Shown here: one piece after another, positions 42,794 through 54,208 of the stretch
How positions within the stretch are numbered: the first letter of the stretch is position 1
Layout: every line of letters starts with the position of its first letter
Assembly (NCBI RefSeq): GCF_016860605.1
Contig: NZ_BNJR01000021.1
Span: 1-64,000 of the forward strand
Origin: Lentilactobacillus fungorum
Lineage (GTDB): Bacteria > Bacillota > Bacilli > Lactobacillales > Lactobacillaceae
DNA length: 64,000 bases
Direction of reading: 5' to 3'
Notes under the pieces: generated by a model
Database searches by the model: none
What the model was told of the DNA's origin: nothing
Seen by the model: only the letters and a program-made list of their open reading frames with translations
Translations under genes and position numbers: made by a program

Positions 42794-44362
42794 TCAGCTG
42801 ATTCGTTTAATAAACTTTTGGGCAATTAAACAGACCAGCATTAAGAACCCTAGTATGCCTAATTGATCAGCTTGGGTGTCGCCAGTTTGAGGTAATCGAC
42901 CCGCCTTGGCTTTTGCTTGGGCTCTGCTTTTAGATTGACCATCAGAAACTAGATCATTTTTGAGGGATGCCCTTTTTGCGTGTAATCGAACGGCCTTTCC
43001 ACTTGCTTTATTTTGACTTGGGGCATGCTTAATTTTACGCGCCAAATTTGCCTTGGTTCTGGCGCCAGGGCGTTTTTGATAATGAAACTTAATCGTAGTT
43101 GGTACCAAGTGGTTCATGATCAACGTCTTGCTGTGGTCATGGGTGACGTATCCTTTAATTGAAACCGGCTTAATAGTTTGTTTAGCCCCAAAAGCAACTT
43201 GAATGACTTTGTTTGAAAGCCGATGACCGGACGAGTCGATCGCGATCACTTTGATTGGAATCATTTTTGGGATGTAATGAGCAACGATCGTATTGGTTTC
43301 CTGACGATAAGTTGAGTGTTGCCAATCGTAGCCAGCAAACTGAATGTTTTCATTCAAGAGCCGCTTTAATTCAGTGTCAGAAACAGTTGCTAACTTCGTA
43401 AACAATTGTTTTGAATGAGGCCCAACGCCAATCAATCTGATTGTTGCCTTCATCTGCCTATTCGCCAATGGAGGCAACTGCCTTTCAAACTGTTGGCCGG
43501 ATTGATTAGCCAAAACAGCGACTGAGGTGCCGTTGCTAGGATTAGATAATCTGAGTGGTTCAGCGGATGGGCCTTCCGGAACCGGTTTAGCCGGAATTAT
43601 TCGGTGGCTGGAATTGACAATTGAACCAGTCTTTTGTGTCGCCGTTATTGGGATTAGCCGCTTATGGTCAATCGTTAGATTAGAGACGGGCAGCTTCTCA
43701 TTAGAGATCGCTTTAGCGTCTGCTGGTTCACTAGTTTTGGCAACGAGCTGAGGGCTCCCAGGCACCGTTGTTGGTGCTGGTTGGCTCGTAAACTGATTGA
43801 TGACGTTAGTACTTTGATTACCGATCACTGCGGTGGGTTGAACGGCTGGAGATGTTGGCTGATTAGCATCTTCAGGTAAACCTGATGCTTGATTTAAGCC
43901 AACATTGACTGTCAAACCGGGTTCTTGCCCATTTTTAATCAGGTCAGGTTGCTTGGTCAGCTTGGTTTGAGTATCTGGTTTTGACCCCTCGGCCTTCGAA
44001 GCAGTTCCAATTGGCCGATAGCGCAAAGTAACATGGTGATTCGGCGTTAGAACCTTTCCCTCTAAATCTTTTTTGTTGACAACCTCATAACCCGGAATGC
44101 GAAAATCTGGACCATTGACCAACGTATAAGTAGAATTAATCTTTTTATAATGATTTACCCAGTCTTTTTTGAGCTGCCGACCGTTTTCATCCATAAACGT
44201 TACCGTCATTATTGCCGAATCAGAAGCGCTTAAAGTTCCAGCATAGGCGTTCTTTGTTTCTGCAGATTGACTGGCTTGCTTCAAATCTGCTCCTGCCATG
44301 ATTTGCCCAAACTGGGATGTTAAGCCAAACGTCACAAATGATAGTATCAACCACTTTTTCAA
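42794..44362 (-). CDS. LPXTG-anchored surface protein with MucBP-like repeats
   Basis: Cell-wall protein of 522 aa, sortase-anchored: the C-terminus has LPQTG followed by LGILGFLMLVCLIAQKF and a basic KRIS tail. The N-terminal signal peptide is LKKWLILSFVTFGLTSQFGQIMAG. Two MucBP-like units are seen, around 50-120 (VTFMDENGRQL, YRPIG) and 340-430 (VIAIDSSGHRLSN, KFHYQKR), separated by a long Ser/Thr/Pro-rich stretch. The start is TTG 44362, 8 nt after GGAGG. Mucus or matrix adhesion is inferred from the domains. Confidence 0.85.
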   Translation of the reverse strand: MKKWLILSFVTFGLTSQFGQIMAGADLKQASQSAETKNAYAGTLSASDSAIMTVTFMDENGRQLKKDWVNHYKKINSTYTLVNGPDFRIPGYEVVNKKDLEGKVLTPNHHVTLRYRPIGTASKAEGSKPDTQTKLTKQPDLIKNGQEPGLTVNVGLNQASGLPEDANQPTSPAVQPTAVIGNQSTNVINQFTSQPAPTTVPGSPQLVAKTSEPADAKAISNEKLPVSNLTIDHKRLIPITATQKTGSIVNSSHRIIPAKPVPEGPSAEPLRLSNPSNGTSVAVLANQSGQQFERQLPPLANRQMKATIRLIGVGPHSKQLFTKLATVSDTELKRLLNENIQFAGYDWQHSTYRQETNTIVAHYIPKMIPIKVIAIDSSGHRLSNKVIQVAFGAKQTIKPVSIKGYVTHDHSKTLIMNHLVPTTIKFHYQKRPGARTKANLARKIKHAPSQNKASGKAVRLHAKRASLKNDLVSDGQSKSRAQAKAKAGRLPQTGDTQADQLGILGFLMLVCLIAQKFIKRIS

Positions 44363-44424
44363 AATAAAAACCTCCATTTTTGTCTTTCATAGTTAATTAC
44401 GCAAATGGCGGCTATTTATATTCA

Positions 44425-44467
44425 CAAAAAAATGAACCCATCAAACGATGAGTCCATTTTTTTATTA
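44425..44467 (-). terminator. Enolase terminator
   Basis: Minus strand AATGGACTCATC, loop, GATGGGTTCATT, with T runs on both sides; bidirectional form (44431-44458 stem). Confidence 0.8.
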
Positions 44468-44478
44468 AACGATTTAAA

Positions 44479-45843
<1,365 letters not shown>

Positions 45844-45863
45844 TCACTTCAATTCTATTAGTT

Positions 45864-45901
45864 TAAAGCCCAAGTTTCAACATAAAATGTGACTTTGGGC
45901 G
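45864..45901 (-). terminator. tpiA-eno intergenic hairpin
   Basis: GCCCAAAGTCACAT against ATGTTGAAACTTGGGC, weak T run (TTTAAAC). It may attenuate rather than fully terminate. Confidence 0.6.
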
Positions 45902-46660
45902 CTATTTTTGTAAAAAGTTTGCAAGTTTTAAAAACGAGTCTGGCTTCAAACTGGCACCACCAGCCAAAACACCGTCAATATCGCGTTGAGCCAAGATGTC
46001 ATCCGCATTTTCATCATTAACACTGCCACCGTATAAAACCCGAACCTGGTTAGCAATGTCATCAGAATAAAGATCGGCAACGGTTTGGCGAATCAGGTAA
46101 CAGCCCTCTTCGGCTTCGTCAGTCGTAGCTGTCTTCCCACTACCAATCGCCCAACTTGGTTCATAAGCAATGATAATATTTTTAGCTTGCTCTGACGTGA
46201 TCGCCTGCAACGCATTGGTGACCTGGCTGACAACCCAAGAAATCCGGTTGGTAGATTCCCGCCGGCTCATCGTTTCATCGCAGCAGACAATCGGTGTAAT
46301 GTGATTGCGATAAGCAGCGTGAACCTTTTTATTGATCATGTCGTCGGTTTCATTAAAATACTTCCGCCGCTCAGAATGGCCAATAATAACATGGGTAATC
46401 CCCATTTCTTGAAGTGCTTTGGGACTGGTCTCGCCCGTATAAGCCCCCTCATCTTCATAAAAACAGTTCTCGGCTGCAACAATCAGTGGTGTTCCAGCAC
46501 TCTGCTTCAACATACTTTCTAAAAAAAGAGGCGAGGCCGCGATGCAAGTTTCAGTCACTTTTGGATCTGGCAATTTGCCTTTGATGGCTTGTAAAAATTG
46601 AACCGCTTCTGTTACCGATAGATTCATCTTCCAGTTACCGGCAATAAACGGAATTCTCAT
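45902..46660 (-). CDS. tpiA: Triosephosphate isomerase
   Basis: Interconverts DHAP and glyceraldehyde-3-P. 252 aa; GNWKMN (active Lys), [11 protein letters not shown] (catalytic His), and [15 protein letters not shown] (catalytic Glu) are intact. ATG 46660 follows AAAGGA. Third of the glycolytic cluster. Confidence 0.98.
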   Translation of the reverse strand: MRIPFIAGNWKMNLSVTEAVQFLQAIKGKLPDPKVTETCIAASPLFLESMLKQSAGTPLIVAAENCFYEDEGAYTGETSPKALQEMGITHVIIGHSERRKYFNETDDMINKKVHAAYRNHITPIVCCDETMSRRESTNRISWVVSQVTNALQAITSEQAKNIIIAYEPSWAIGSGKTATTDEAEEGCYLIRQTVADLYSDDIANQVRVLYGGSVNDENADDILAQRDIDGVLAGGASLKPDSFLKLANFLQK

Positions 46661-46743
46661 ACAAAATCATTCCTTTACTTTTTTCGTCTTAATGCCATTG
46701 TAACCAAAACTAATTTCAAAAGCCACATTTTCCTATACCAATT

Positions 46744-46775
46744 AAAAAAGGACCCACTAAAAAGCAGGTCCCAAA
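46744..46775 (-). terminator. pgk-tpiA intergenic terminator
   Basis: GGACCTGC, TTTTT, GTGGGTCC then TTTTTT on the minus strand. Confidence 0.75.
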
Positions 46776-46779
46776 CGGA

Positions 46780-47994
46780 TTACTTATCATCAATCGCAGC
46801 AATACCAGGAAGCGTCTTTCCTTCAAGATATTGAAGAGAAGCGCCACCGCCAGTAGAGATGTGCGTTAATTTTTCAGCAACCCCTAATTGTTTAACCGCA
46901 GCAGTTGAATCACCACCACCAACAATTGTCGTAGCGTCAGTTAAGGTTCCTAAGAACTTACCAACGTTTAAAGTTCCTTGAGCATAATTTGGCATTTCAA
47001 AGACACCCATTGGGCCGTTCCAAACGACCGTCTTGGCATCTTTTAGGACTGCTTCAAAAGCTTGAACAGACTTAGGACCAATGTCTAAAGCCATCCAGCC
47101 GTCATCAATGTCGCCCTCAACCACTTTGTGTTCAGCATCGTTACTGTAACTCTTGGCGACGATATTATCTGATGGGAGCACAATCTTGTCGCCACCCTTT
47201 TCAAGGATGCTCTTGGCAACGTCAATCTTATCCTTTTCAACTAGGGAGTCGCCAATTTTAATGCCCTTGGCAGCATAGAATGTATAAGTCATTCCACCGC
47301 CGATGATAATTTTATCGGCCTTATTAAGTAGGTTGTCGATGACCCCAATTTTATCAGAAACCTTCGCGCCACCCAAAATGGCAACAAATGGGCGCTTGGG
47401 GTTATTAACAGCTTCGCCCAAGAACTGGATTTCTTTTTCCATTAAGAAGCCGGCAGCAACCGGTTTGTCAGCTTTGTGCATCGCTTCAGCAATCCCAACG
47501 TTTGAAGCGTGGGATCGATGAGCAGTTCCAAAGGCATCGTTAATGAACTCATCTGCAAGTGAAGCCCAGTATTCACCCAACTTAGGATCGTTTCCGGACT
47601 CTCTTTTGACATATTCGCCGTTCACAACGTCTTCATAACGAGTGTTTTCAAACAACAAGACGCTGCCGTCTGTCATTTTGGCAATTGCATCTTCTAATTG
47701 TTGGCCTTCAGTGACCGGCACAAAAATAACTGGTTTGTTAAGCAAATTAGAAAGCCGTTCAGCGACTGGACGTAGTGACAATCCAGCTTTATCGTCTTCT
47801 TTTTTTACTCGGCCAAGATGTGAGCATAGAATTGCGCGGCCTTTGTGGTCCAAAACATACTTAATTGTTGGCAATGCGGCTTGAATTCGGTTATCGTCGC
47901 CAATAACGCCATCCTTGATGGGAACGTTAAAATCGACCCGCATTAAAACCTTTTTGCCTTCAAGATCCAAATCAGAAACTGTTAATTTTGCCAA
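46780..47994 (-). CDS. pgk: Phosphoglycerate kinase
   Basis: Transfers phosphate from 1,3-bisphosphoglycerate to ADP. 404 aa; [11 protein letters not shown] and SHLGRVKK near the N-terminus, [18 protein letters not shown], and [13 protein letters not shown] at the C-terminus. Good start [16 protein letters not shown]. Lies between gap and tpiA. Confidence 0.98.
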   Translation of the reverse strand: MAKLTVSDLDLEGKKVLMRVDFNVPIKDGVIGDDNRIQAALPTIKYVLDHKGRAILCSHLGRVKKEDDKAGLSLRPVAERLSNLLNKPVIFVPVTEGQQLEDAIAKMTDGSVLLFENTRYEDVVNGEYVKRESGNDPKLGEYWASLADEFINDAFGTAHRSHASNVGIAEAMHKADKPVAAGFLMEKEIQFLGEAVNNPKRPFVAILGGAKVSDKIGVIDNLLNKADKIIIGGGMTYTFYAAKGIKIGDSLVEKDKIDVAKSILEKGGDKIVLPSDNIVAKSYSNDAEHKVVEGDIDDGWMALDIGPKSVQAFEAVLKDAKTVVWNGPMGVFEMPNYAQGTLNVGKFLGTLTDATTIVGGGDSTAAVKQLGVAEKLTHISTGGGASLQYLEGKTLPGIAAIDDK

Positions 47995-48052
47995 TTTAGA
48001 AACCTCCTACACACAAATTAAATTGTGATATTTAATTGCAAGGGTTAGATAA

Positions 48053-48085
48053 CAAAAGACGGAGAAGACACCCTCCTCCGCCAAT
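48053..48085 (-). terminator. gap-pgk intergenic hairpin
   Basis: GGCGGAG, 11-nt loop, CTCCGTC then TTTTG on the minus strand. Confidence 0.65.
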
Positions 48086-48100
48086 TGCCATCACCAATTA

Positions 48101-49111
48101 TTAAAGTGAAGCGAACTTCAACAAGGTACGAACCATGTTGCAAGTAAAGCCCCATTCGTTATCATACCATGCAACGGTCTTAACAAGTTGGCTGTCGCCT
48201 GCAGTGGTTACTTCAGTTTGAGTTGGGTCAAATACTGAACCGTGATCGTCGTCAATAATATCTGATGAAACAATTTCATCATCATTGTAACCAAATGCTG
48301 GGTTATCAACAGTGTGCTTCTTCATTGCTTCGTTAACTTCGTCAGCAGTAACTTTCTTGTCGAGCACTGTGATTAATTCAGTTAATGAACCATCAATAAC
48401 GGCAACCCGTTGTGCGTGGCCTTGCAATTTGCCGGCAAGTTCTGGAATAACCAAGCCAATCGCCTTAGCAGCACCAGTTGAATGAGGAATGGTGTTAGCG
48501 CTGGCAGTTCGGTTATTGCGCTTCTTCTTAGTCTTAGGGCCATCAAGAATTTGTTGTGAAGCAGTGAAGGCGTGAATTGTTGTCATGGTACCAACTTTAA
48601 CGCCAAATTCTTTGTTCATGAAGTAAGCCATTGGTGCCAAGCAGTTAGTGGTACATGAACCAGCTGAAACAATTACGTCATTTGAGTTCAAAACATCCAA
48701 GTTAACACCTGGAACAACTGTCTTGATTTGACCAGCAGGAGCTGAAATTAAGACACGCTTTGCGCCAGCTTTAATGTGAGCTTGTGATTTTTCTTCTGAA
48801 GTGTAAAAACCAGTACATTCAAGAACGTAGTCAACGCCATCGTTTGGAACCCACTTGAGGTTAGAAGCATCCTTTTCAGCGTATACAGGAATTTCCTTAC
48901 CATCGACAACGATCCCTTTTTCGGTTGATGAAACTTCACCTGGGAAACGGCCATGAGTGGTATCATACTTTAATAAGTATGCCAACATTGATGGAGTGGT
49001 TAAATCGTTAATCGCAACAACTTCAATTTCGCTGCTGTGTAATTCATGAATCCGTTTGAATGCCAAACGACCAATTCGGCCAAAACCATTAATACCAATC
49101 TTTACAGTCAT
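48101..49111 (-). CDS. gap: Glyceraldehyde-3-phosphate dehydrogenase
   Basis: NAD-dependent oxidation of glyceraldehyde-3-P. 336 aa; [16 protein letters not shown] at the N-terminus, catalytic Cys in [10 protein letters not shown] at about 152, and WYDNEWGF at the C-terminus. ATG 49111. Unlike in many lactobacilli no cggR repressor gene lies upstream; instead there is tRNA-Arg on the other strand. Confidence 0.98.
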   Translation of the reverse strand: MTVKIGINGFGRIGRLAFKRIHELHSSEIEVVAINDLTTPSMLAYLLKYDTTHGRFPGEVSSTEKGIVVDGKEIPVYAEKDASNLKWVPNDGVDYVLECTGFYTSEEKSQAHIKAGAKRVLISAPAGQIKTVVPGVNLDVLNSNDVIVSAGSCTTNCLAPMAYFMNKEFGVKVGTMTTIHAFTASQQILDGPKTKKKRNNRTASANTIPHSTGAAKAIGLVIPELAGKLQGHAQRVAVIDGSLTELITVLDKKVTADEVNEAMKKHTVDNPAFGYNDDEIVSSDIIDDDHGSVFDPTQTEVTTAGDSQLVKTVAWYDNEWGFTCNMVRTLLKFASL

Positions 49112-49167
49112 ACTAAGTTTTCCTCCTTTAGGAAATCAAGAAAATATTGTTAGATAGTACAGAAATA

Positions 49168-49196
49168 ATCGTACCACTAAATGAAAATAAAGTCAG
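49168..49196 (-). promoter_or_regulatory. gap promoter
   Basis: CTGACT (49196-49191), 17 bp, TACGAT (49173-49168) on the minus strand. Confidence 0.6.
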
Positions 49197-49333
49197 CACC
49201 CTTGTGAAATGGAATTCAAAGCATGCATCGAGTAACCAGAAATATTACCCAAATTCGAGTATAGCAGACCGCATCGGAATTGCAATGGATTCAGATTTAG
49301 TAAACGTTTCCACAAAGAATTTTTTTATCTATC

Positions 49334-49362
49334 TTGAAATGTTTTCCGTTTTCCTGTATAGT
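49334..49362 (+). promoter_or_regulatory. tRNA-Arg promoter
   Basis: TTGAAA (49334-49339), 17 bp, TATAGT (49357-49362); the tRNA begins 15 nt later. Confidence 0.82.
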
Positions 49363-49376
49363 ATTAAGGGTAAGTT

Positions 49377-49448
49377 GCGCTCGTAGTGTAATGGATCGCA
49401 CGTAAGATTCCGGTTCTTGAAATGAGGGTTCGATTCCCCCCGAGCGCA
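49377..49448 (+). tRNA. tRNA-Arg (CCG)
   Basis: 72-nt tRNA, acceptor GCGCTCG/CGAGCGC plus discriminator A, anticodon loop TTCCGGT (CCG, reads CGG), T-arm GGGTTCGATTCCCC. CCA is not encoded. Confidence 0.97.
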
Positions 49449-49470
49449 TTAAAAAAGAGTTATTTAATGA

Positions 49471-49508
49471 ATGGTTGGTCGTCTTTAATACAGCGACTAG
49501 CCATTTTT
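49471..49508 (+). terminator. tRNA-Arg terminator
   Basis: ATGGTTGGTCG and CGACTAGCCAT form the stem, then TTTTG. The rest of 49509-49638 shows nothing. Confidence 0.7.
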
Positions 49509-49638
49509 GTTTAGTGATTTTAGTTATTAGATTGACTAATCATAACCAGTTCACAATCTCTTGACCACTAAACCCGGTAAACAACTTGGCCGTCTCTCTC
49601 CTTTATTTTGTATCACTAATTTTAGAAGGCACGAAAGG

Positions 49639-50550
49639 TTAATCCGCCTTGTCATCAAAATCAACCCCCTGCTCCTTGTAATAGGCCACAATTTCTTGGC
49701 GGCGATTTTCAAACTGTGGTGGTAACCCCAAACCGGACCCTAGTGAGAGAATCGGTTCATCCAAACTAAAGCCAGGTGTTGTTGTTGCAATTTCAATTCG
49801 ATTATCGCCAGGGTCTCGCACATATAAGCTCTTAAACCAGCCCCGATCGGCGTATTCTTCAATGTTTAAATGCAATTGCTTGGCCCGGTCCCAGTACGCC
49901 AGTAACTTTTCCTTTGTCGGTGCCGCTAACGCAAAGTGATCAATGCTGCCGCGACCAAATCGGGTTCGTTCTCCCGGTTCGGCTGACTGAAAAAGTTCAA
50001 TGGATTGACCGTTCTCCAATGCCACAGCATGATTGGTAACCCTCAATCCCAACCAATCACTGAAAAAGTCTGCCGTAGCCATCGGATCGGGCACGTGCAA
50101 CTCAACCCCCAACAAGCGGGTAATCTGATCTTCTTCAGGAACCGGACTATCTGGAACGATCCGCATGTCGGTAAGCAATTCTGGTGTCTCAATTAACTTA
50201 ATTAGCACGTTATCAGGATCAAGAAACTGAATACCACCATCGATTGAATTGACCTCAATCCCTAGCCCGTTTAATCGGTGCTGCCAAAAATCACTGGTGG
50301 ACTTAGGAATTGCCAGGCGAATGGTGTTAAAAAAATGACTGCCATCCGTCCGTCTACCTAACAATGGCAATACAAAGAACGTTACAACAGTTCCTGGTGT
50401 CCCCAAAAAATCACCATAGAATAGATGGCGAATTTTAATATTTTCTTGATTCACTGAATTTTTAATTAACCGCATCCCCAGCACTTTTGTATAAAAATGA
50501 ACGTTTTGTTTTGCATCCCTAGTCAATAACGAAATGTGATGAGTTTTCAT
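49639..50550 (-). CDS. VOC-family ring-cleaving dioxygenase (glyoxalase-like)
   Basis: 303-aa protein with two VOC domains: the first around 1-130 begins THHISLLTRDAKQNVHFYTKVLGMRL, the second around 145-270 contains GVELHVPDPMATADFFSDWLGL and DHFALAAP. Metal ligands are expected at His and Glu of each half. It resembles the MhqO-type ring-cleaving dioxygenases that deal with quinones; the substrate is a guess. GGAGG lies 6 nt before ATG 50550. Two full and one decayed leader repeat precede it. Confidence 0.85.
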   Translation of the reverse strand: MKTHHISLLTRDAKQNVHFYTKVLGMRLIKNSVNQENIKIRHLFYGDFLGTPGTVVTFFVLPLLGRRTDGSHFFNTIRLAIPKSTSDFWQHRLNGLGIEVNSIDGGIQFLDPDNVLIKLIETPELLTDMRIVPDSPVPEEDQITRLLGVELHVPDPMATADFFSDWLGLRVTNHAVALENGQSIELFQSAEPGERTRFGRGSIDHFALAAPTKEKLLAYWDRAKQLHLNIEEYADRGWFKSLYVRDPGDNRIEIATTTPGFSLDEPILSLGSGLGLPPQFENRRQEIVAYYKEQGVDFDDKAD

Positions 50551-50569
50551 TTTAGTGCCTCCAAATAAA

Positions 50570-50687
50570 GTGAGCGGAGCCAGGCGCTTAGAAAGCGGAG
50601 CGTAAGTCTCCTCTAACGGAAATTCCCGGGCTTGGAATTTTTGTTAGAGGTGCTTACGTGTAGCTTTCTGCCTGGCGCAGCTGTCCT
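50570..50687 (-). repeat. Leader palindrome repeat, copy H
   Basis: 118-bp copy with outer stem CCAGGC/GCCTGG and inner stem TCTAAC/GTTAGA, 7 bp from the Shine-Dalgarno. Tandem with copy I (7-bp gap). Confidence 0.92.
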
Positions 50688-50694
50688 AAAACCA

Positions 50695-50811
50695 GTGAGC
50701 GGAGCAAAGCGCTTAGAAAGCGGAGCCTAAGTTAACTTGGCCGGAAATCCCGGGCTTGGATTTTTGGACAAGTTGACTTAGGTGCAGCTTTCTGCTTTGC
50801 GTAGCTGTCCT
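50695..50811 (-). repeat. Leader palindrome repeat, copy I
   Basis: 117-bp copy with outer stem CAAAGC/GCTTTG. CCTAAGTTAACTTGG pairs with ACAAGTTGACTTAGG, a long compensated inner stem unlike that of copy H. Confidence 0.92.
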
Positions 50812-50815
50812 TAAT

Positions 50816-50902
50816 AACAAGCAAACGAAGCCCAAGTTTACCTGACCGAAAATTCTAGCTTAATTTTTCATAAAATCGCTTACACCAATTGCTGCCCTTT
50901 GC
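50816..50902 (-). repeat. Leader palindrome repeat, copy K (decayed)
   Basis: Aligns to copy I through GAAGCCCAAGTTTACCTGACC, then the apical region TTCTAGCTTAATTTTT and a later TGCTGCCCTTTGC. The outer part is shortened. It would be a third unit of this array. Confidence 0.5.
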
Positions 50903-51017
50903 CTTTGTTTTACCTTGAGTATATCACCGATACCGCTTCTCCTGGACTTTAATCACCCTTACAATCACTATTCAAAAAGTGATTTTGCTGAATGAAAACT
51001 GAAAAATGAGCAAAACA
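50903..51017. other. Spacer between the repeat array and the clpP promoter
   Basis: No gene or structured element recognised apart from AT-rich sequence; the VOC gene promoter is expected here or just inside copy K, but I see none that is convincing. Confidence 0.5.
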
Positions 51018-51034
51018 TTTGACCTTTTTTGACC
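51018..51034. promoter_or_regulatory. CtsR operator before clpP
   Basis: Minus strand reads GGTCAAAAAAGGTCAAA, a perfect match to the CtsR box (GGTCAAA-NAN-GGTCAAA). It overlaps the -35 of the clpP promoter. Confidence 0.92.
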
Positions 51035-51047
51035 AATAAACTAAACT
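51019..51047 (+). promoter_or_regulatory. clpP promoter
   Basis: TTGACC (51019-51024), 17 bp, TAAACT (51042-51047). CtsR repression of this promoter is expected under non-stress conditions. Confidence 0.75.
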
Positions 51048-51105
51048 ATTATCATGAACTTGGCTTAGGCCATCTATCATAAAACCTACTAAGGAGGCAT
51101 TCTTA

Positions 51106-51699
51106 ATGAATTTAGTGCCAACTGTTATTGAGCAATCCGCTAATGGCGAACGCGCCTACGACATTTATTCGCGACTATTAAAAGACCGCATTATCATGTT
51201 ATCAGGTCCTATCGAAGATGACATGGCGAACGCGATTATTGCGCAACTCTTGTTCTTGGATGCTCAAGACTCTGAAAAAGATATTTACCTATACATCAAT
51301 TCACCAGGTGGTGTAATCACTTCTGGAATGGCCATTTACGATACCATGAACTTTGTTAAGGCCGACGTTCAAACGATTGTAATGGGTATGGCAGCTTCAA
51401 TGGCTTCTGTTCTGGCATCTTCTGGTGCCAAGGGCAAACGTTTTGCATTGCCACACGCCCAAGTCTTGATTCACCAACCATCCGGTGGTGCGCAAGGTCA
51501 GCAAACTGAAATCGAAATTGCTGCCGAAGAAATTTTGAAAGCTCGAAAGATGATCAACAATCTCTTAGCTCAAAATTCCGGACAACCAATTGAGAAGATT
51601 AACAAAGACACTGAACGTGATAATTACCTAACTGCTCAAGAAGCTGTTGATTATGGCTTGTTGGATGGTATTATGACGAACAGTTCCGAAAAACAATAA
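51106..51699 (+). CDS. clpP: ATP-dependent Clp protease proteolytic subunit
   Basis: Serine peptidase of the ClpXP/ClpCP proteases. 197 aa, start [10 protein letters not shown]; Ser98 (MGMAASMAS) and His123 (LIHQPSGG) are in place, with the later Asp near 172. AAGGAGG precedes ATG 51106. Heat-shock control is expected through CtsR. It is monocistronic with its own terminator. Confidence 0.98.
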   Translation: MNLVPTVIEQSANGERAYDIYSRLLKDRIIMLSGPIEDDMANAIIAQLLFLDAQDSEKDIYLYINSPGGVITSGMAIYDTMNFVKADVQTIVMGMAASMASVLASSGAKGKRFALPHAQVLIHQPSGGAQGQQTEIEIAAEEILKARKMINNLLAQNSGQPIEKINKDTERDNYLTAQEAVDYGLLDGIMTNSSEKQ

Positions 51700-51739
51700 T
51701 TAATTGATTAATCGTAATAATTATCGTTAATTAAACGTT

Positions 51740-51785
51740 CGAGAGCAGTGATTCCTTATTTTAAGGGATCATTGCTCTTTTTTTG
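51740..51785 (+). terminator. clpP terminator
   Basis: GAGAGCAGTGATTCCTT and AAGGGATCATTGCTC form the stem, followed by TTTTTTT. Confidence 0.88.
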
Positions 51786-51943
51786 TTCAAATCCTAATCA
51801 ATTGCCTAACTTGCCCGGACAGACTAAAATAGATGTGAAAGTTAGTGAGTTAATTAACTTTAGCATGATTAATGAAAACTTTCAGTTCTTTTGAAAACAT
51901 TCTTTGTGAATTTCATTAATTTGTTGAATCGAGGCTATTAATA

Positions 51944-53011
51944 ATGAGAAATCAAGAAAGTACCGCAACCATTACCCCTGAAACCATCCCAGCCGAAATG
52001 AAAGCTTGGGAGATTGTTAAGCCTAGCTCAATTAATGGCGAAACGTCCCCGTTGAGATTTACGACTAAACCGACTCCCACTCCCGCCCGTGGTGAAGTGC
52101 TTGTCAAAGTGATCACTTGTGGCGTTTGTCATACAGATTTACACGTCACTGAAGGCGATCTACCAGTCCATAAACAGCATCTAACGCCCGGGCATGAGAT
52201 TGTTGGCAAAGTGGTTCAAAATGGCCCGGAAACGAGTCGTTTTAAGTTAGGCGATCGCATTGGCATCCCATGGTTACGCTGGACGTGTGGTGTCTGCGAA
52301 TATTGCCGCGCTGGCAAAGAAAATCTATGTCCAAATTCATTGTATACCGGTTGGGATCACGATGGCGGCTATGCTGAATACGTCACCGTTCCAGAAGGGT
52401 TCGCTTACCGAATTCCTGCTCGATTTGATTCCGCAACTGCCGCGCCTTTGCTGTGTGCCGGCATCATCGGTTATCGATCGTTCAAACGAGCCAACGTCCC
52501 TGCTGGCGGCCGCCTAGGTCTTTACGGATTTGGCGGGTCAGCACACCTCACCGCACAAATTGCCATGAAACAGGGCATTGAAGTCCACGTTTTAACGCGA
52601 GGCAAAGACGCTCGACAATTTGCCCTTCAACTAGGTGCCGCCTCTGCTCGGGGAGCCTATGATTTACCACCCGTTAAGCTGGATTCAGCGATTATTTACG
52701 CACCGGTTGGCGATATTGTCCCCAAAGCTTTGGAAGCTTTAAAGCCTGGTGGAACCCTTGCAATGGCTGGAATTCACTCAACTGACATCCCCCAACTATC
52801 TTATTCAGAACACATTTTCCATGAAAAAAACCTTACCAGTGTGGAGAGTAATACCCGAAGAGATGGCGAAGAATTCTTAACTCTAGCCGATCGACTGGAC
52901 GTTCACCCCGAAATCACTGAATATCCGCTCGATCGTGCAGATGAAGCGCTCCGTTACTTGTCGCACGGTGATATCAAAGGGGCTTGTGTTTTGAGAGTTA
53001 GCCAAGATTAA
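51944..53011 (+). CDS. Zinc-dependent alcohol dehydrogenase
   Basis: 355-aa medium-chain dehydrogenase. CGVCHTDLH (catalytic Zn: Cys/His), GHEIVG, the structural-zinc cluster CGVCEYCRAGKENLC, and the Rossmann LYGFGGSAHLTAQIA are visible. The AdhA-like glycine pattern fits a zinc-binding alcohol dehydrogenase family that reduces aldehydes, useful for redox balance in a heterofermenter. The first 20 residues are an extension beyond the usual start and the alternative start MKAWEIVKPS at 51998 (no clear SD) should be noted. Confidence 0.9.
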   Translation: MRNQESTATITPETIPAEMKAWEIVKPSSINGETSPLRFTTKPTPTPARGEVLVKVITCGVCHTDLHVTEGDLPVHKQHLTPGHEIVGKVVQNGPETSRFKLGDRIGIPWLRWTCGVCEYCRAGKENLCPNSLYTGWDHDGGYAEYVTVPEGFAYRIPARFDSATAAPLLCAGIIGYRSFKRANVPAGGRLGLYGFGGSAHLTAQIAMKQGIEVHVLTRGKDARQFALQLGAASARGAYDLPPVKLDSAIIYAPVGDIVPKALEALKPGGTLAMAGIHSTDIPQLSYSEHIFHEKNLTSVESNTRRDGEEFLTLADRLDVHPEITEYPLDRADEALRYLSHGDIKGACVLRVSQD

Positions 53012-53144
53012 TTTAGCATCAACCCCAAAACCAGGTTCCCATATTTGGATTGTTATCGCAATGATGCCCTGATAATAGTTAAATTCAGCCATCACTTGGT
53101 TTTTAGCTAATTTTATAATCGAATTCCCAAGCATTCTACAAACT

Positions 53145-53202
53145 AAAATAGTGCTCCGTAATTGTCAGACGCACTTGTCTAACAGTTACGGAGCACTATT
53201 TT
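53145..53202. terminator. Strong bidirectional terminator
   Basis: AAAATAGTGCTCCGTAA-type arms pair over 25 bp around a 5-nt loop (53145-53201), with T and A runs on either side. It ends the adh gene (+) and the rapZ-yvcK-whiA operon (-). Confidence 0.9.
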
Positions 53203-53242
53203 AGTCCGAGTGGTGCAAAAACAAACGATGCCCAAAAATACA

Positions 53243-54190
53243 TCAAGCAATCGTTTCATCAATGCCTTGGGTTAGCTTATCAGCATACTCATTAATTTTT
53301 CGTAACCGATGATTAACGCCGGACTTAGAAATTGGGCCACCCGCCACTAAATCTCCAAGCTCCTTTAAGCTAACTTCGGGATGATTTAGTCGTGCCCGGG
53401 CAATTTGCGCCAATTTTGGCGGTAACTTGTTCAAGCCAATCGTTTGGTCAATTAGCTTAATATTCTCGATTTGCTTACTAGCCGCATTGGCAACCTTATC
53501 CAAATTAGCATTTTCACAGTTAACAAGCCGGTTAACGGAATTTCGCATGTCACGGACAATTCGAATGTCCTCAAATTTAAGCATTGAACTAGTTGCCCCG
53601 ATTAACTGCAAGAAGTCCGCAATTTTTTCAGCTTCCTTAAGATAGGTAATATAACCACTGCGGCGTTTAGTTGTTCTGGCCTTTAAGTGATACTGATTCA
53701 TCATTTCGGCAATCATCTCATTATGGTTCTCATATAAAGAATAAATCTCCAAATGATAACGGGAAGTCTCAGGATTATTCACTGAACCGCTGGCTAAAAA
53801 AGCGCCGCGCAAGTATGACCGAATCTGCGCATCTTCAGTTAACATCTTACTGGGTACTCGTTCCACAATTTGAACGCCATCAAAAATTCCCAGATCATCT
53901 AATAATAAGTTGGCCTTATCTTCAACTCGTAAAATATACAAATTATTCTTTTTTAATTTCATCTTGCGGCGAACACTCAACTCGCCGGTAATGCCATAAA
54001 ACTTCGACAATAATTGGTACATCCGCCGAGCAATCGCTGGGTTTTCCGACGATACGTTTAACACAAAATGATGATTCGAAATGGCAAGCGACCCATTAAT
54101 TCTGATTAGGGCCATTAGCTCGGCCTTGGCATTATCCCGATGAACGGTTAATGACGTGAGTTCTTTTTTAACTTCACTGGCATATGACAT
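53243..54190 (-). CDS. whiA: WhiA-family DNA-binding protein
   Basis: 315-aa protein with an N-terminal LAGLIDADG-like fold and a C-terminal HTH domain ([34 protein letters not shown] around 275-310). In Firmicutes it affects cell division and chromosome segregation. It is the third gene of rapZ-yvcK-whiA, 18 bp after yvcK. The C-terminal [19 protein letters not shown] is the conserved WhiA motif. Confidence 0.96.
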   Translation of the reverse strand: MSYASEVKKELTSLTVHRDNAKAELMALIRINGSLAISNHHFVLNVSSENPAIARRMYQLLSKFYGITGELSVRRKMKLKKNNLYILRVEDKANLLLDDLGIFDGVQIVERVPSKMLTEDAQIRSYLRGAFLASGSVNNPETSRYHLEIYSLYENHNEMIAEMMNQYHLKARTTKRRSGYITYLKEAEKIADFLQLIGATSSMLKFEDIRIVRDMRNSVNRLVNCENANLDKVANAASKQIENIKLIDQTIGLNKLPPKLAQIARARLNHPEVSLKELGDLVAGGPISKSGVNHRLRKINEYADKLTQGIDETIA

Positions 54191-54208
54191 CTTTTGACCT
54201 CACTTTCA

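Noticed and set aside
42794-44362. LPXTG protein as part of an acquired adhesion island
   Set aside because: Neighbours are conserved housekeeping genes and there is no mobile gene or clear shift in composition.
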